Source of the DNA: JBEVOS01 sp044226655
GTDB lineage: Bacteria > Pseudomonadota > Alphaproteobacteria > Caulobacterales > Aquidulcibacteraceae
Reading direction: 5' to 3'
DNA length: 64,000 nt
NCBI GenBank assembly: GCA_044226655.1
Contig: JBGAGO010000001.1
Span: 930,001 to 994,000 of the forward strand
Shown: positions 8,455 through 17,095 of the stretch, one piece after another
Position numbering within the stretch: the stretch's first letter is position 1
Layout: each line of letters starts with the position of its first letter
Notes under the pieces: generated by a model
Database searches by the model: none
What the model was told of the DNA's origin: nothing
What the model saw: only the letters and a program-made list of their open reading frames with translations
Program-made: the position numbers and the translations under genes

Positions 8455-8967
8455 ATGCCTGCGGCGCGCATTGCACGCATTGCGGAGATTCTCGCGGCCC
8501 ACCGGATCATGGCGATCGCGACCAATCGCCCGGATGGCTATCCGCAGACCACGATCGTGGGCTACGCCAATGACGGCTTGCTCATCTACATGGTGGTCTC
8601 GCCCGAAAGTCAGAAGCGGCAAAACCTTGCGCGCGATTCCCGCGTCTCGATCGCCATCGGCGATGACGCGCCCGAGCCGACGCGCATCGCGGCGCTTTCC
8701 CTCGCCGGGCGTGCGCATGAGCTGCGCGATGCGGCGCAGATCAAACGCGCTTTTGGTCTGCTCCTGGAGCGCTATCCGGAATATATTCAGCTGCCCCAGC
8801 CCGGCCCCAGCGACATCGCCGTGTTCGAGATAAGGCCGGAAATCGTCTCGATCCTCGACTACGCGAAGGGCTTCGGCCACACCGATCTGGTTGCGATCAC
8901 CCAATCGGATTGGCGCGCCGTGCTGGCGGAGCGCGCAGCGGCCGAGGCCGCCAAATTGCCGACGTAA
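8455..8967 (+). CDS. pyridoxamine 5'-phosphate oxidase-fold protein
   Basis: A 170-residue split-barrel flavin-binding protein. Members bind FMN, F420 or haem and usually act as small reductases. The N-terminal part HRIMAIATNRPDGYPQTTIVGY and the SQKRQNLARDSRVSIAIGDD segment (residues 50-70) are typical of the PNPOx-like superfamily. ATG 8455 follows AAAAGGAG. An FNR/FixK-like box lies 55 bp upstream, so expression is probably raised at low oxygen along with the oxidase and UspA genes. The exact cofactor and substrate cannot be read from the sequence. Confidence 0.8.
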   Translation: MPAARIARIAEILAAHRIMAIATNRPDGYPQTTIVGYANDGLLIYMVVSPESQKRQNLARDSRVSIAIGDDAPEPTRIAALSLAGRAHELRDAAQIKRAFGLLLERYPEYIQLPQPGPSDIAVFEIRPEIVSILDYAKGFGHTDLVAITQSDWRAVLAERAAAEAAKLPT

Positions 8968-8997
8968 CTGCGCTTTTGACTGAATAGCCAAGCGCAA

Positions 8998-9011
8998 TTG
9001 AGGTGAGTCAA
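8998..9011. promoter_or_regulatory. FNR/FixK-type box upstream of uspA-like gene
   Basis: TTGAGGTGAGTCAA is an exact TTGA-N6-TCAA. Its centre is 57 bp upstream of the ATG at 9062, placing a start of transcription about 16 bases before the start codon if the site acts at -41.5. Confidence 0.7.
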
Positions 9012-9061
9012 AGCGCATCCGCGCGCCGAGGCTCAGATACGCACACATCGTGGAGGATGGC

Positions 9062-9895
9062 ATGAGCCTGAAAGACATTCTGGTCGTGGCGAACAGCGCT
9101 AGAGACGTGGCCGCTTTGCGCGCGGGCGCGAGCTTGGCGAACCAGCCGGATGCGCAGCTGCGCTGCGCGGTGCTCTCGGTCATCCCCGAGGTCACGTTCA
9201 GCGACGCCGGCTTCTCGGCGCAATTCGTCGCCGACATGATCGCGCAGACGCGTGATCAAGCTGCGCGCGATCTCACGGCGCTGAAGAAGCTGGGAGACGG
9301 CTTGCCTGTACAGCCCGCGTTTGAGCCGATCGAATCGCTTTACGGCGCGGCGGCCGATCGCGTGGCGCTCGCCGCACGCCATGCCGATCTCACCATCGTC
9401 TCTGCGCCGGCCGGCGATGAGAAGGACGTGCGCCGCATGGTGTTTGAATCGATCCTGTTCGGCTCGGGCGGGCCGGTGCTGGTGGTTCCGGATTCCTGGA
9501 AAGGCGGCGAGATCGGCCGCAAGATCGTGGTGGCGTGGAACGCCTCGCGCGAATCTTCGCGCGCCATGCGCGACGCGCTCGCCTTGTTCGGCGACGTCAA
9601 AGCCGTCTCGGTGGTGACCGTCGATGCGCGTCCCAGCCTGATGGGACATGGCGACGTGCCGGGCGGCGACGTCGCGGCGCATTTGGCGCGGCACAATCTG
9701 CACGTCGATGTGAAGAACGCTGACAGCATGGGCCGGACGGTGGCGGGCGTTCTGTTTGATGAAGCGCGCGAGACGGGCGCCGATCTCATCGTGATGGGCG
9801 GCTACGGCCACGCGCGCCTGCAGCAGATCGTGTTCGGCGGCGCCACGCGCGATCTCTCCGCCGCCACCGAGCTTCCCCTGCTGATGTCGCACTGA
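9062..9895 (+). CDS. tandem-domain universal stress protein (UspA family)
   Basis: A 277-residue cytoplasmic protein with two UspA domains. The first covers about residues 1-140. The second begins near KIVVAWNASRESSRAM. It ends with the ATP-binding signature G-x2-G-x9-G-(S/T) in GGYGHARLQQIVFGGATRDL. ATG 9062 has GGAGG five bases upstream; a slightly longer in-frame start at 9050 is less likely. An exact FNR box is centred 57 bp upstream. In other proteobacteria tandem Usp proteins are part of low-oxygen regulons, which agrees with the ccoNOQP neighbourhood. Confidence 0.88.
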   Translation: MSLKDILVVANSARDVAALRAGASLANQPDAQLRCAVLSVIPEVTFSDAGFSAQFVADMIAQTRDQAARDLTALKKLGDGLPVQPAFEPIESLYGAAADRVALAARHADLTIVSAPAGDEKDVRRMVFESILFGSGGPVLVVPDSWKGGEIGRKIVVAWNASRESSRAMRDALALFGDVKAVSVVTVDARPSLMGHGDVPGGDVAAHLARHNLHVDVKNADSMGRTVAGVLFDEARETGADLIVMGGYGHARLQQIVFGGATRDLSAATELPLLMSH

Positions 9896-10028
9896 AGAAG
9901 GGAGCGACGGCGCGTTGTCGGCGCAAGAACCTTAGGCGGCGTCGGGTTTTTCTGCGCCGCATGCAGGCGTGTTGCGCGCGCCCGCTCCGCCGCTAGACTG
10001 ACCGCTTCTCAAGCTGGAGCGCGCGGTC

Positions 10029-10505
10029 TTGAAAATCACGACATTGCATTGGGGCGTGAAGGAAAGCTTTCGCCGCTATGTCGAGGGATCGGGCGGCGCT
10101 GTCGCGGTCTCCGGCAGCGCCAGTCGCGCTGAGAACGGCGAGATCGTGTTTCCCGCCATCGGCGCCAATGAGCTTGAAGCGGGCGCCGCCGGCGCGTGGC
10201 AGGGGCAGGCGCAATTCTCGGGCGGGGTTTCGTTCTCCGCGCATGGCGGCATGCTGAATGTTTTGATCGTGGATCCCGCGATTGCGATCACGCCCGCCGG
10301 CGCCGTGCTCACCGTCGCCGAATCCGAAGGCGCCGCGCGCCGCATCGAGTTCGCGCGGCTCGATATCGGCGCGGCGACGCACAATGCGGAGGGCGATCTT
10401 ATCATCCCTGCGCGCCTCACCATGGATGGCGCCTACACGCTGGGCGATCATTATCCCGCGACGACGCAGATCGATTCCGTGCGGCTCGCGCCGCAGCGCG
10501 GCTAG
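10029..10505 (+). CDS. HtaA-domain (haem-binding) protein without signal peptide
   Basis: A 158-residue protein that is essentially one HtaA domain. In corynebacterial HtaA this domain binds haem at the cell surface. The diagnostic opening is LHWGVKESFRRYVEGS. The central GQAQFSGGVSFSAHGGMLNVLIVDP is also typical. The start is taken at TTG 10029 with GGAG ten bases upstream; no signal peptide or anchor is visible, unlike surface HtaA proteins, so it may act inside the cell or in complex with another exported protein. It heads an iron/haem island containing a TonB receptor. Haem binding is inference from the family. Confidence 0.8.
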   Translation: MKITTLHWGVKESFRRYVEGSGGAVAVSGSASRAENGEIVFPAIGANELEAGAAGAWQGQAQFSGGVSFSAHGGMLNVLIVDPAIAITPAGAVLTVAESEGAARRIEFARLDIGAATHNAEGDLIIPARLTMDGAYTLGDHYPATTQIDSVRLAPQRG

Positions 10506-10508
10506 ATA

Positions 10509-11486
10509 TTAGCTGCGCGCGCCAGGCGCGTGTGCGCATTCCTGAATGATGGCGCGCCCTTCGGCGATGGCTTCCGCGGTCTGCTTCTCGCCCGCGTGCA
10601 CTTTATCGGCGAGGTCCATCAGCCGCGGCCCGGAGACGGCGCCGTTCTCGGCTTCCTCTTCGAGATGCACGCCGCGATAGGCGCCGATCACGCGATCCCA
10701 TTCGGCGCGCACGCCCGCCCAATAGGCGCGCGTATCGGTCCAATAGGCGTCGCCCACCGCGATCGGGAAATCCGTGGCGCGGTCATAGGTGTTGATCACC
10801 GTCTCATGCACGAAGGTGACATTGGCGCCGTCGCGCCGGCCGATCTTGGCGTTATCCTGCTCATGCACCCAGCCCGTGGGCGTGAGCGCGTGGCGATTGG
10901 TGCCGCGATAATGATCGTAGGGCGGATGGCGCACGGCGTCGCGCCGCGCCAGCGGGCGCAAGGTCGGCTCGCTTTGCCAGGCCGACACGCCGTCGTCATG
11001 GCGCCACAGGCCCGTGCCGCCATAGCGCGGGGAATCATCCGTCTGCCACACGGTTTGCGACCACGCGCCTTCGCGGTCGCGCCGCGCCACCTCCGCAAGC
11101 CGCCATTCGCTCGGGCTCGTATAGGCGAGCACCGTGCGCGGCTCGTAGGTCCAGTCCTGGCGCCAATGCTTGACGACGATGGTTTCGCCGCCCGCTTCGA
11201 CCACCAGGATATGCTGCAGGCGAATGATGGCGCCGGTATCTTCCACCACGCGCACGATCTCATTGCCGTTCGAGACGTGCGGCTCGATCGGATCGTAATC
11301 GTCGAGGAAGGGCACGGTCTCGCGGAAATCGAACCGCACGTGGAAATCGCCGGACATGCCCAGAATGGCGCGGCGATCGGCGTCGAATTTCGCGCCGTGC
11401 GATTGCGCAAAAGCGGGCGCTGCCGAGGCGGCAAGCGCGCCCGCAAGGGCAGTCGCCGCGCCGCGCCGCGTGAGTGCGAAGGTCAT
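10509..11486 (-). CDS. exported DUF6607-like protein linked to haem receptor
   Basis: A 325-residue exported protein. The N-terminus TRRGAATALAGALAASAAPAFAQ is a signal peptide with a twin arginine-like start and an AFA-Q cleavage site. The mature part is rich in Trp, Tyr and His (e.g. VVKHWRQDWTYEPR, TPTGWVHEQDN). I believe it matches the DUF6607 family, whose members often sit beside TonB receptors, but function is unknown. It is the last gene of the minus-strand unit DUF4198 - receptor - this gene, ten bases after the receptor stop. A role in haem/iron handling is inferred from context only. Confidence 0.65.
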   Translation of the reverse strand: MTFALTRRGAATALAGALAASAAPAFAQSHGAKFDADRRAILGMSGDFHVRFDFRETVPFLDDYDPIEPHVSNGNEIVRVVEDTGAIIRLQHILVVEAGGETIVVKHWRQDWTYEPRTVLAYTSPSEWRLAEVARRDREGAWSQTVWQTDDSPRYGGTGLWRHDDGVSAWQSEPTLRPLARRDAVRHPPYDHYRGTNRHALTPTGWVHEQDNAKIGRRDGANVTFVHETVINTYDRATDFPIAVGDAYWTDTRAYWAGVRAEWDRVIGAYRGVHLEEEAENGAVSGPRLMDLADKVHAGEKQTAEAIAEGRAIIQECAHAPGARS

Positions 11487-11495
11487 GCGTGATCC

Positions 11496-13721
11496 TTAGA
11501 AACGCAGCGCCAGGGAAGCGCTGAAATTACGGCCGGGTTGGGTGTATGCATCGACGATCGTCGATGAGGCCGCAACCCCGCGCACATCGCCCCACCACCA
11601 ATATTTTTCATCCGTCAGATTGAACGCGCCGATCCGCAAGGTCGCGTAATCGGTCACATTCCAATAGGCGGTTGCGTCGAGGATCGTGAACGAGTCCGGC
11701 GTGAACAGATCGGCCGCCGTATTGCCCGGCTGATTCTCCGCGACATCGCTGTCATCCTTGCGCGCCGAATAGGTCGCGATCAGCTGGCCGCCGAACCGGC
11801 CGCCCGGATCGGCATAGGTAAGGCCGATGACGAGCTTCCACGGATCGATGCTCTGCAGCGGGCTGCGCGCGCCGAGCGTGGTCTGCTCGCCATTGGTCCA
11901 CGACGCCGCGGCGGTGAAGCCGAGGCCATTGTCCCAATGCGCATCTGCGCGACCTTCAAGGCCGTAGACGTCGACCTCGTTCAGATTGATGTACTGGAAT
12001 TGCAGCGGATCGCCGGGCGCGCCGGTGCCGTTGACGACTTCCTGCGAAATGAAATCGCGATATTTCGCGGTGAACGCCGTCGCGCTCGCGCGCCAAGTCG
12101 CGCCCAGGGCGCCGATGTCGCGCCAGCGCACGCCCACCTCGAAGGAATCGCTGGTCTCAGGCTTGAGATCGGGATTGGGAATCGACGTGTAGCCGAAACC
12201 CAAATTCTCGAAATAATTGTTCACCTGGCTGGGCGAGGGCGCCTTGAAGCCTTCAGCGTAATTCGCGAACACGCCGAAGCTGTGGATCGGCCACACCACG
12301 ACGCCGAATTTCGGCGAAACGTGCTCATCGCTTTGCGGCGCCACCGCCGCCGGATAGAGCGCATCGCGCTCCGGATTGAGTTCGTAATGGTCGTAGCGCA
12401 CGGCGGGGAACAGTTCGAGCTGGCCGTCCAGCAAGGTGATCTGATCCTGCACGAAGGCGCCGAAGAGATCATAATCCGTGACCGGGAAGGCGCGCACGGG
12501 GAAGAACTCGCCTGTCGGCGGCACGGTGCCGTTGCGCAGGCCTTCCTGGCGCGTCGATGAATAATCGGCGCCGTAGACTAGCTTGTGCTGCACCGAGCCC
12601 CAATCGAACTGGCTTTCCAGCTGCAGCGCCGCGCCCCAGACGCGGTTGTCGAACGTGGTGTCGCGCGTGCGGTCCACGGAGGTGTAGCGATCTTCATCGC
12701 TGAACTGGCGGGCGTGGCTGTCTTGCCAATAGACCGCCCAGAAACCGCGATCGATCAGGCCGCCTTCGTTTTCGAAGCGATGATCGAAGGTCACGCGCTG
12801 ACGGTCCGATTCGTCCACGCCATCGAGATCGATCACGCTCGAGGCCGCATAGGGCGGCACGGCGCGCGCGCTCAGCGCTTCGGTGGTGATGTTGCGGTCG
12901 CCATAATCATAGGTGAGGCGGAAGCGCTGATGCGCGCTCGGCTGAAACACCAGCTTCGCCATCGCCGCGTTCGACTCGATGTCCTGCGGGTTCGGCGCCG
13001 TGCGGCGGCTGTCGGGATAGGTGAGCTCGCCTTGATTGTCCTGCTCGTGCCCGTCGCGGCGGGTGTAGGTGATGAGCGCGGACCAATCGCCCCAGCGCGC
13101 GGCGGCCGATGCGCCTTCCGACCAGGTTTCGCTCGCGCTCGCATAGGAGGCGCGCAGGCGCGCGCCGAAATTGTCGCCCTCGGCGAGATAGTCGCTCGGG
13201 TCCTTGGTCACGAAGCTCACCGCGCCCGCCAGGCCGTCGCTGCCATAGAGCGCGGAGGCCGGCCCGCGCAGGATTTCGACGGAGCGCAGCAGGTCGAGAT
13301 CGACATAATCGCCGCGGCCGAACGCGGCAGGGCCGTAGCTGAAGCCATCTGGCACGCGCACGCCGTCGACCGTGAACAGCACGCGGTCGCCTTCGAGGCC
13401 GCGAATGTTGAAGCCGCTATTGCCGTCGCGGCCGGTCGAAGCCAGGGCCGCGCTGAAGCGCGCGGGCGAGGAACGCACCGACACGCCCGGCTCGAACCGC
13501 ACCAGATCCTTGATGTCGTTGGCGAGATTGTTCTCGATCGTCTCGTCATCGATCACGGTGACCGTGGCGGGCACCTCGTCGATCTTCTCTTCCGTGCGCG
13601 TCGCCGTGACGACGACAGGTTCAGAGACGGTCGCATCCGCATATTGCTGCGCGTTCGCCACGCCCGTCAGCGTCGCCAGCGACAGCGCCGTCGTCGACAA
13701 CGACATCCATACTTTGCGCAT
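11496..13721 (-). CDS. TonB-dependent receptor, haem/haemoglobin type
   Basis: Outer-membrane transporter of about 741 residues. A signal peptide ends at VANAQ. A TonB-box-like stretch follows (SEPVVVTATRTEEKIDEVP). The plug domain carries NIRGLEGDRVLFTVDGVR and VEILRGPASALYGSDGLAGAVSF. A long 22-strand barrel ends in the canonical terminal Phe (SASLALRF). The plug resembles the TonB haemoglobin/transferrin/lactoferrin receptor family, and HtaA and DUF6607-like neighbours support haem as ligand. ATG 13721 (MRKVWMSL) is preferred to the upstream TTG. It is the middle gene of a Fur-box-controlled minus-strand unit. Confidence 0.88.
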   Translation of the reverse strand: MRKVWMSLSTTALSLATLTGVANAQQYADATVSEPVVVTATRTEEKIDEVPATVTVIDDETIENNLANDIKDLVRFEPGVSVRSSPARFSAALASTGRDGNSGFNIRGLEGDRVLFTVDGVRVPDGFSYGPAAFGRGDYVDLDLLRSVEILRGPASALYGSDGLAGAVSFVTKDPSDYLAEGDNFGARLRASYASASETWSEGASAAARWGDWSALITYTRRDGHEQDNQGELTYPDSRRTAPNPQDIESNAAMAKLVFQPSAHQRFRLTYDYGDRNITTEALSARAVPPYAASSVIDLDGVDESDRQRVTFDHRFENEGGLIDRGFWAVYWQDSHARQFSDEDRYTSVDRTRDTTFDNRVWGAALQLESQFDWGSVQHKLVYGADYSSTRQEGLRNGTVPPTGEFFPVRAFPVTDYDLFGAFVQDQITLLDGQLELFPAVRYDHYELNPERDALYPAAVAPQSDEHVSPKFGVVVWPIHSFGVFANYAEGFKAPSPSQVNNYFENLGFGYTSIPNPDLKPETSDSFEVGVRWRDIGALGATWRASATAFTAKYRDFISQEVVNGTGAPGDPLQFQYINLNEVDVYGLEGRADAHWDNGLGFTAAASWTNGEQTTLGARSPLQSIDPWKLVIGLTYADPGGRFGGQLIATYSARKDDSDVAENQPGNTAADLFTPDSFTILDATAYWNVTDYATLRIGAFNLTDEKYWWWGDVRGVAASSTIVDAYTQPGRNFSASLALRF

Positions 13722-13788
13722 TCTCAATACCCCCAAGAGCCCCGCGCCGATCCCTGGCGACCTTTGCGTGTGAAAATGTGTGTGAAAG

Positions 13789-14601
13789 TCAGCGCGAGAC
13801 CTCGAACGTCAGCGAGGTCGTGTAGGAGCGCACCGCCGTCTCAGCGGACGGCGGCGCATCGCCGCTGTGGCGCACCATGACGAGATAGACGCCCGGCCGA
13901 TCGAATCGCAGCGCGACGGCGCCGGTCGCATCGGTCTGCACTGTCTGATGGAACGGCGTCTCGTCGTAGGCGCCGCCGTCGCGATAGAGATTGACCTCTT
14001 GCGCCGCGAGCGGGGCGCCGTCGAACAGCACTTGAAAGCGGAAGCCGTCGTTCAGATAGATCGCGCTCGGATGCGTGATCGGGCGGATCGCGAGCCGTCC
14101 GCCATCGAGGCCCAGCACAATGTCCGTCGGCGCGCCCTTGGTGACATAGACCTCGGCCACCGTGACCGTTTGCGATTCGCGCGTGCGTGCGCGGCGCGGC
14201 GGCGTCTGGCCCGGCTCAAGCGGGCGCCATGCGCCATCGACGAAAATCTGCGTCGAGCGGCGGCCGAGCCGTTCGCCGGTCGTGAAGCGATACGTGCCCG
14301 GCTCGGTGAGATCGCTCTCGAGCACGGTCATCTGGCGGAGCGCTGCGATGTTGTCGAACGCATCGCGCGTCCCGTCGGGCCGGAACAGGTGATAGTCCTG
14401 CGCGTCGACGGGAAATTCGGGTTGGAAGAAATCTTCGGTGAACGAGGCCTCGATGGTGACCGCGCCGCGCGATGCCGTCGAAAACACGTTCGGCTTCAAA
14501 TAGGAGGTGTGCGCCCAGGCAGGCGCCGCGAGGGCAAGGGCGGCGCAGGCATAGGCCGCACTTTTCAAAACGCGGGCGAGAGGGCTAAACGGTAATTGCA
14601 T
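13789..14601 (-). CDS. exported DUF4198-domain protein
   Basis: A 270-residue exported protein. The signal peptide (residues 1-30) ends in APAWA, followed directly by HTSYLKPN, the histidine-led start typical of DUF4198 (nickel/cobalt-transport-associated, mostly beta) proteins. Mid-protein it has a carboxypeptidase-regulatory-like beta domain (FRFQVLFDGAPLAAQEVNLYRDG). It precedes the TonB receptor by 67 bp on the same strand and is probably its first cistron. The start codon lies inside a Fur-like palindrome (14597-14611), so repression by iron would block it directly. Confidence 0.78.
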   Translation of the reverse strand: MQLPFSPLARVLKSAAYACAALALAAPAWAHTSYLKPNVFSTASRGAVTIEASFTEDFFQPEFPVDAQDYHLFRPDGTRDAFDNIAALRQMTVLESDLTEPGTYRFTTGERLGRRSTQIFVDGAWRPLEPGQTPPRRARTRESQTVTVAEVYVTKGAPTDIVLGLDGGRLAIRPITHPSAIYLNDGFRFQVLFDGAPLAAQEVNLYRDGGAYDETPFHQTVQTDATGAVALRFDRPGVYLVMVRHSGDAPPSAETAVRSYTTSLTFEVSR

Positions 14602-14611
14602 TTCATTCGCA
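14597..14611. promoter_or_regulatory. Fur-like box overlapping the DUF4198 gene start
   Basis: TGCATTTCATTCGCA fits the 15-bp palindrome TGCRARTNARTYGCA, with deviations in the left half, shared by four sites in this island. It covers the start codon of the minus-strand gene. Confidence 0.55.
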
Positions 14612-14633
14612 TCTAGCCTGCGGCTCGATTTAA

Positions 14634-14648
14634 TGCAAGTGAGTCGCA
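14634..14648. promoter_or_regulatory. Fur-like box between DUF4198 and apbE-like genes
   Basis: TGCAAGTGAGTCGCA, a good match to the shared palindrome. It is centred about 29 bp upstream of the GTG start of the ApbE fusion gene, so it could control that gene and, divergently, the receptor unit. Confidence 0.65.
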
Positions 14649-14669
14649 AGAACAACATTGGAGAAGCGT

Positions 14670-16118
14670 GTGAGGGTTCCGCGGCGTGGTTTTCTGGCGG
14701 CGGGCGCTGCTGCGGCGGCGGCCCCTTGGGGCCAGGCCTGGGCCGGTGCGCTGCACCGCGACCACGTCCTCGGCGCGTCCTTCACGATGCGGGCCAACGG
14801 GCCGGCGGCGCAGCGGGCGGCGGCTGAGCGCGCAGCGCTGGCGGAGATCGCGCGGCTCGACGCGGTGCTGAGCGGCTGGCGACCGGATTCCGAGCTCGCC
14901 GCGCTCAACGCCAGCGCCGCGTTCCGCGCCTCGCCCGCGCTGTTTCACGTCATCGCCTATGGCGAAGCGCTGCGCGCACGCAGTGATGGCGCGTTCTCGC
15001 CGCGTCTGGGCGCGATCACGGCGCGCCGGCGCGCGGGATCGTTCGACGCGGGCGCACGCGAGGCCGCCATCGCCGCGGCGGAGGGCGCCGAGGTCCGCCT
15101 CGATCCGGCACGCCGAACAATTTCCAAGCCGGACTCTCTGGCGTTCGATATCGATGCCTACGCCAAGGGCTTCATCATCGATCGCGCGCTGGCGGCCGCG
15201 CGGCGCGCTGCGCCCGATGCGCGCGGCGTGCTGATCGAAATCGGCGGCGATATGGCGGCCTGGGGCGATGGCGGAGAGGAGCAGGGCTGGCGCGTTGGAA
15301 TCGCGCCCGTCGATGGCGCGGATGGCGCTGCGCCCGTGCAGACCTTGCTGCTGCACAATGCCGCGCTCGCGGTCAGCGGACGCGGGCCGCGCGATGTCGT
15401 CGAAGAGGGCGCGCGCGCTTCCCACCTCATCGAGCCGCGCACGGGCGCACCCGCCAGCGTGCACGCGACGGCCGTGCGCGCCTGCTCCGCGCTGGAGGCC
15501 GATGCGCTGGCGACGGCGTTCGCGGCGATGACGCCGGCGCGCATGCTTGAGATGGAAGCTGCAACGCCAGGGCTTGCCGCCCGCATCGTCACGTCCTCAG
15601 CCGACATTATCCAATCGCCGCGCTGGCGCGCGCTGGCGGCGGATAGCGCGTGCCAGGCGGCGTCGGCCTGGCCGTCTGGCTTTCAGCTCAATGTTTCGTT
15701 CGAGATTCCGCGCCTCACGGTCCGCGATTACGAAAAGCCGTACATCGCCGTCTGGATCACCGATGAGATGCGTCGCTTGGTGCGCACTTTGCTCGTGCTC
15801 GGTGATGAAGCGCGCTGGCGCGAGAACAATTACATCTGGTGGCGCCGCTATGAGCGCGCCGATGTCGCCGCCGTGCAGGCCATTGCGCGGCCGACGCGCG
15901 CGCCGGGGCGCTATCAGGTCCAATGGGACGGGCGCGACAATGCGGGCGCGGCGGTGGGCCAGGGCGCGTTCACGCTCAACGTGGAATCGAGCCGTGAACA
16001 TGGCGCCCACGCCTATCAAGCGATTCCGCTCACGCTCGGCGGCGCGCCAGTGTCCGCCAGCGCGCCCGCGCAGGATGAACTCGGCGCCATCGACGCCAGC
16101 TTCGGCCCGCCGCAATAG
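14670..16118 (+). CDS. ApbE-type FAD:protein FMN transferase fused to DUF2271
   Basis: A 482-residue exported fusion. A Tat-type signal is present (PRRGFLAAGAAAAAAPWGQAWAG). Residues about 30-300 are ApbE, which attaches FMN covalently to threonine/serine of periplasmic electron carriers. Visible ApbE features are LDAVLSGWRPDSELAALN, the glycine-rich RGVLIEIGGDMAAWG and SHLIEPRTGAP. Residues 335-470 are a DUF2271 domain (KPYIAVWITDEMRRLVRTL). GTG 14670 is chosen because GGAG lies six bases upstream. It is followed 12 bp later by a PepSY membrane gene, a pairing typical of periplasmic flavin electron-transfer or iron-reduction systems. No obvious FMN acceptor protein is encoded nearby. Confidence 0.85.
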   Translation: MRVPRRGFLAAGAAAAAAPWGQAWAGALHRDHVLGASFTMRANGPAAQRAAAERAALAEIARLDAVLSGWRPDSELAALNASAAFRASPALFHVIAYGEALRARSDGAFSPRLGAITARRRAGSFDAGAREAAIAAAEGAEVRLDPARRTISKPDSLAFDIDAYAKGFIIDRALAAARRAAPDARGVLIEIGGDMAAWGDGGEEQGWRVGIAPVDGADGAAPVQTLLLHNAALAVSGRGPRDVVEEGARASHLIEPRTGAPASVHATAVRACSALEADALATAFAAMTPARMLEMEAATPGLAARIVTSSADIIQSPRWRALAADSACQAASAWPSGFQLNVSFEIPRLTVRDYEKPYIAVWITDEMRRLVRTLLVLGDEARWRENNYIWWRRYERADVAAVQAIARPTRAPGRYQVQWDGRDNAGAAVGQGAFTLNVESSREHGAHAYQAIPLTLGGAPVSASAPAQDELGAIDASFGPPQ

Positions 16119-16130
16119 AAAATTCCAATC

Positions 16131-16724
16131 GTGACCCGCGCTGATTTCTATCGCCTCTGCCGCACCTGGCACGGCTATCTGTCGGCCGTCGCGTTTGGCG
16201 CGCTCGGCTTCTTCGCGCTCACCGGCATCCTGCTCAATCATCCGGACTGGTTTCCCGAATCGAGCGGCGGCGCGCAGCATTTCGAAACCGTGATCGCCGC
16301 GCCGGAGCTGCGCGCAGCTTTGGCCGCGCCGGCGCCGGAAGCCGCGCTCGGCGCGCTCGTGGCGCGCGATCCGCGTGTGCGCGGAACCTATGCCAGCGGC
16401 GACAATCTGGGCGATGAAGCCATGCTTCGTTTCGAAGGCGTGCGCGGCAATACCGATGCTTCGGTCGATCTCGCCACCGGCCATATCACGATCGATGTCG
16501 AAAACGCCGGCGTGCTGCGCGCGGTCAACGATCTGCATCGCGGCAAGAACGCGGGCGCGATCTGGAAAGCCGCGATCGACATCATCGGCGCGCTTGTGCT
16601 CGTGCTCTCGCTGATCGGCTTCGTGCTGTTCTTCAGCCTGCGCTTCCGGCTCGCCACCAGCCTCGCGCTGACCTTCGGCGGCGCGGCCGCGCTGGTCGCG
16701 ATCTTCCTCTTGTTCGTGCGCTAG
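16131..16724 (+). CDS. PepSY-associated membrane protein
   Basis: A 197-residue inner-membrane protein. The first helix is at about residues 14-36 (GYLSAVAFGALGFFALTGILL). A periplasmic PepSY-like domain with AVNDLHRGK follows. Two C-terminal helices end the protein (IIGALVLVLSLIGFVLFFS and the last 20 residues). Histidines at membrane borders (TWHGYL, LNHPDW, DLHRGK) are those that can hold haem b in this family. It starts at GTG 16131, 12 bp after the ApbE-DUF2271 gene, and is presumably co-transcribed. A likely job is carrying electrons across the membrane for iron or haem reduction; this is inference. Confidence 0.8.
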   Translation: MTRADFYRLCRTWHGYLSAVAFGALGFFALTGILLNHPDWFPESSGGAQHFETVIAAPELRAALAAPAPEAALGALVARDPRVRGTYASGDNLGDEAMLRFEGVRGNTDASVDLATGHITIDVENAGVLRAVNDLHRGKNAGAIWKAAIDIIGALVLVLSLIGFVLFFSLRFRLATSLALTFGGAAALVAIFLLFVR

Positions 16725-17095
16725 ATCCGCGCGCGCACTTGGATGTGCGGTCCCGGCGTCAGATGCAGTAGCCGGCACGCGCCTTGCGGATGCACTTTGT
16801 GCCAGAGCCCGCGCGGCACGACGCAGCCTTGTCCTTCGCGGATGTCGACGCTCTCGCTGCGGCCGTCCTGATCGAAACTGATGCGCACTGCGCCGGCGAG
16901 CACGAACAGAAATTCCTCACCATCGGGATGCATCTCGCCGCCATGCGGCGCGGGCCGATCGGTCTCCCAGACGCCCAGCGTAAAGCCATCAAGCCGCGGC
17001 GTGCCCATGCCGCGCATGACCGGCTCCATCGCGCCCGTGGGCAGCACGCCTACGGCTGCGTTCGCAAAATCGATCAGGATGGGCGCTGCGCTCAC
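16721..17095 (-). CDS. small cupin-domain protein
   Basis: A 124-residue single cupin (double-stranded beta helix). The metal-binding motif 1 is visible as PHGGEMHPDGEEFLFVLAGAVRISFD, with the second motif around GLWHKVHPQG. Ligand, if any, is unknown. The GTG start overlaps the TGA of the siderophore-interacting protein gene (GTGA at 17092-17095), so the two are translationally coupled and share the Fur-like promoter. Its stop overlaps the end of the convergent PepSY gene. In this context it may sense or modify an iron chelator; that is a guess. Confidence 0.8.
   Translation of the reverse strand: MSAAPILIDFANAAVGVLPTGAMEPVMRGMGTPRLDGFTLGVWETDRPAPHGGEMHPDGEEFLFVLAGAVRISFDQDGRSESVDIREGQGCVVPRGLWHKVHPQGACRLLHLTPGPHIQVRARI

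Noticed and set aside
9896..10028. Terminator after the uspA gene
   Set aside because: A GC-rich stretch followed by GGGTTTTT exists, but no convincing stem pairs in front of the T-tract.
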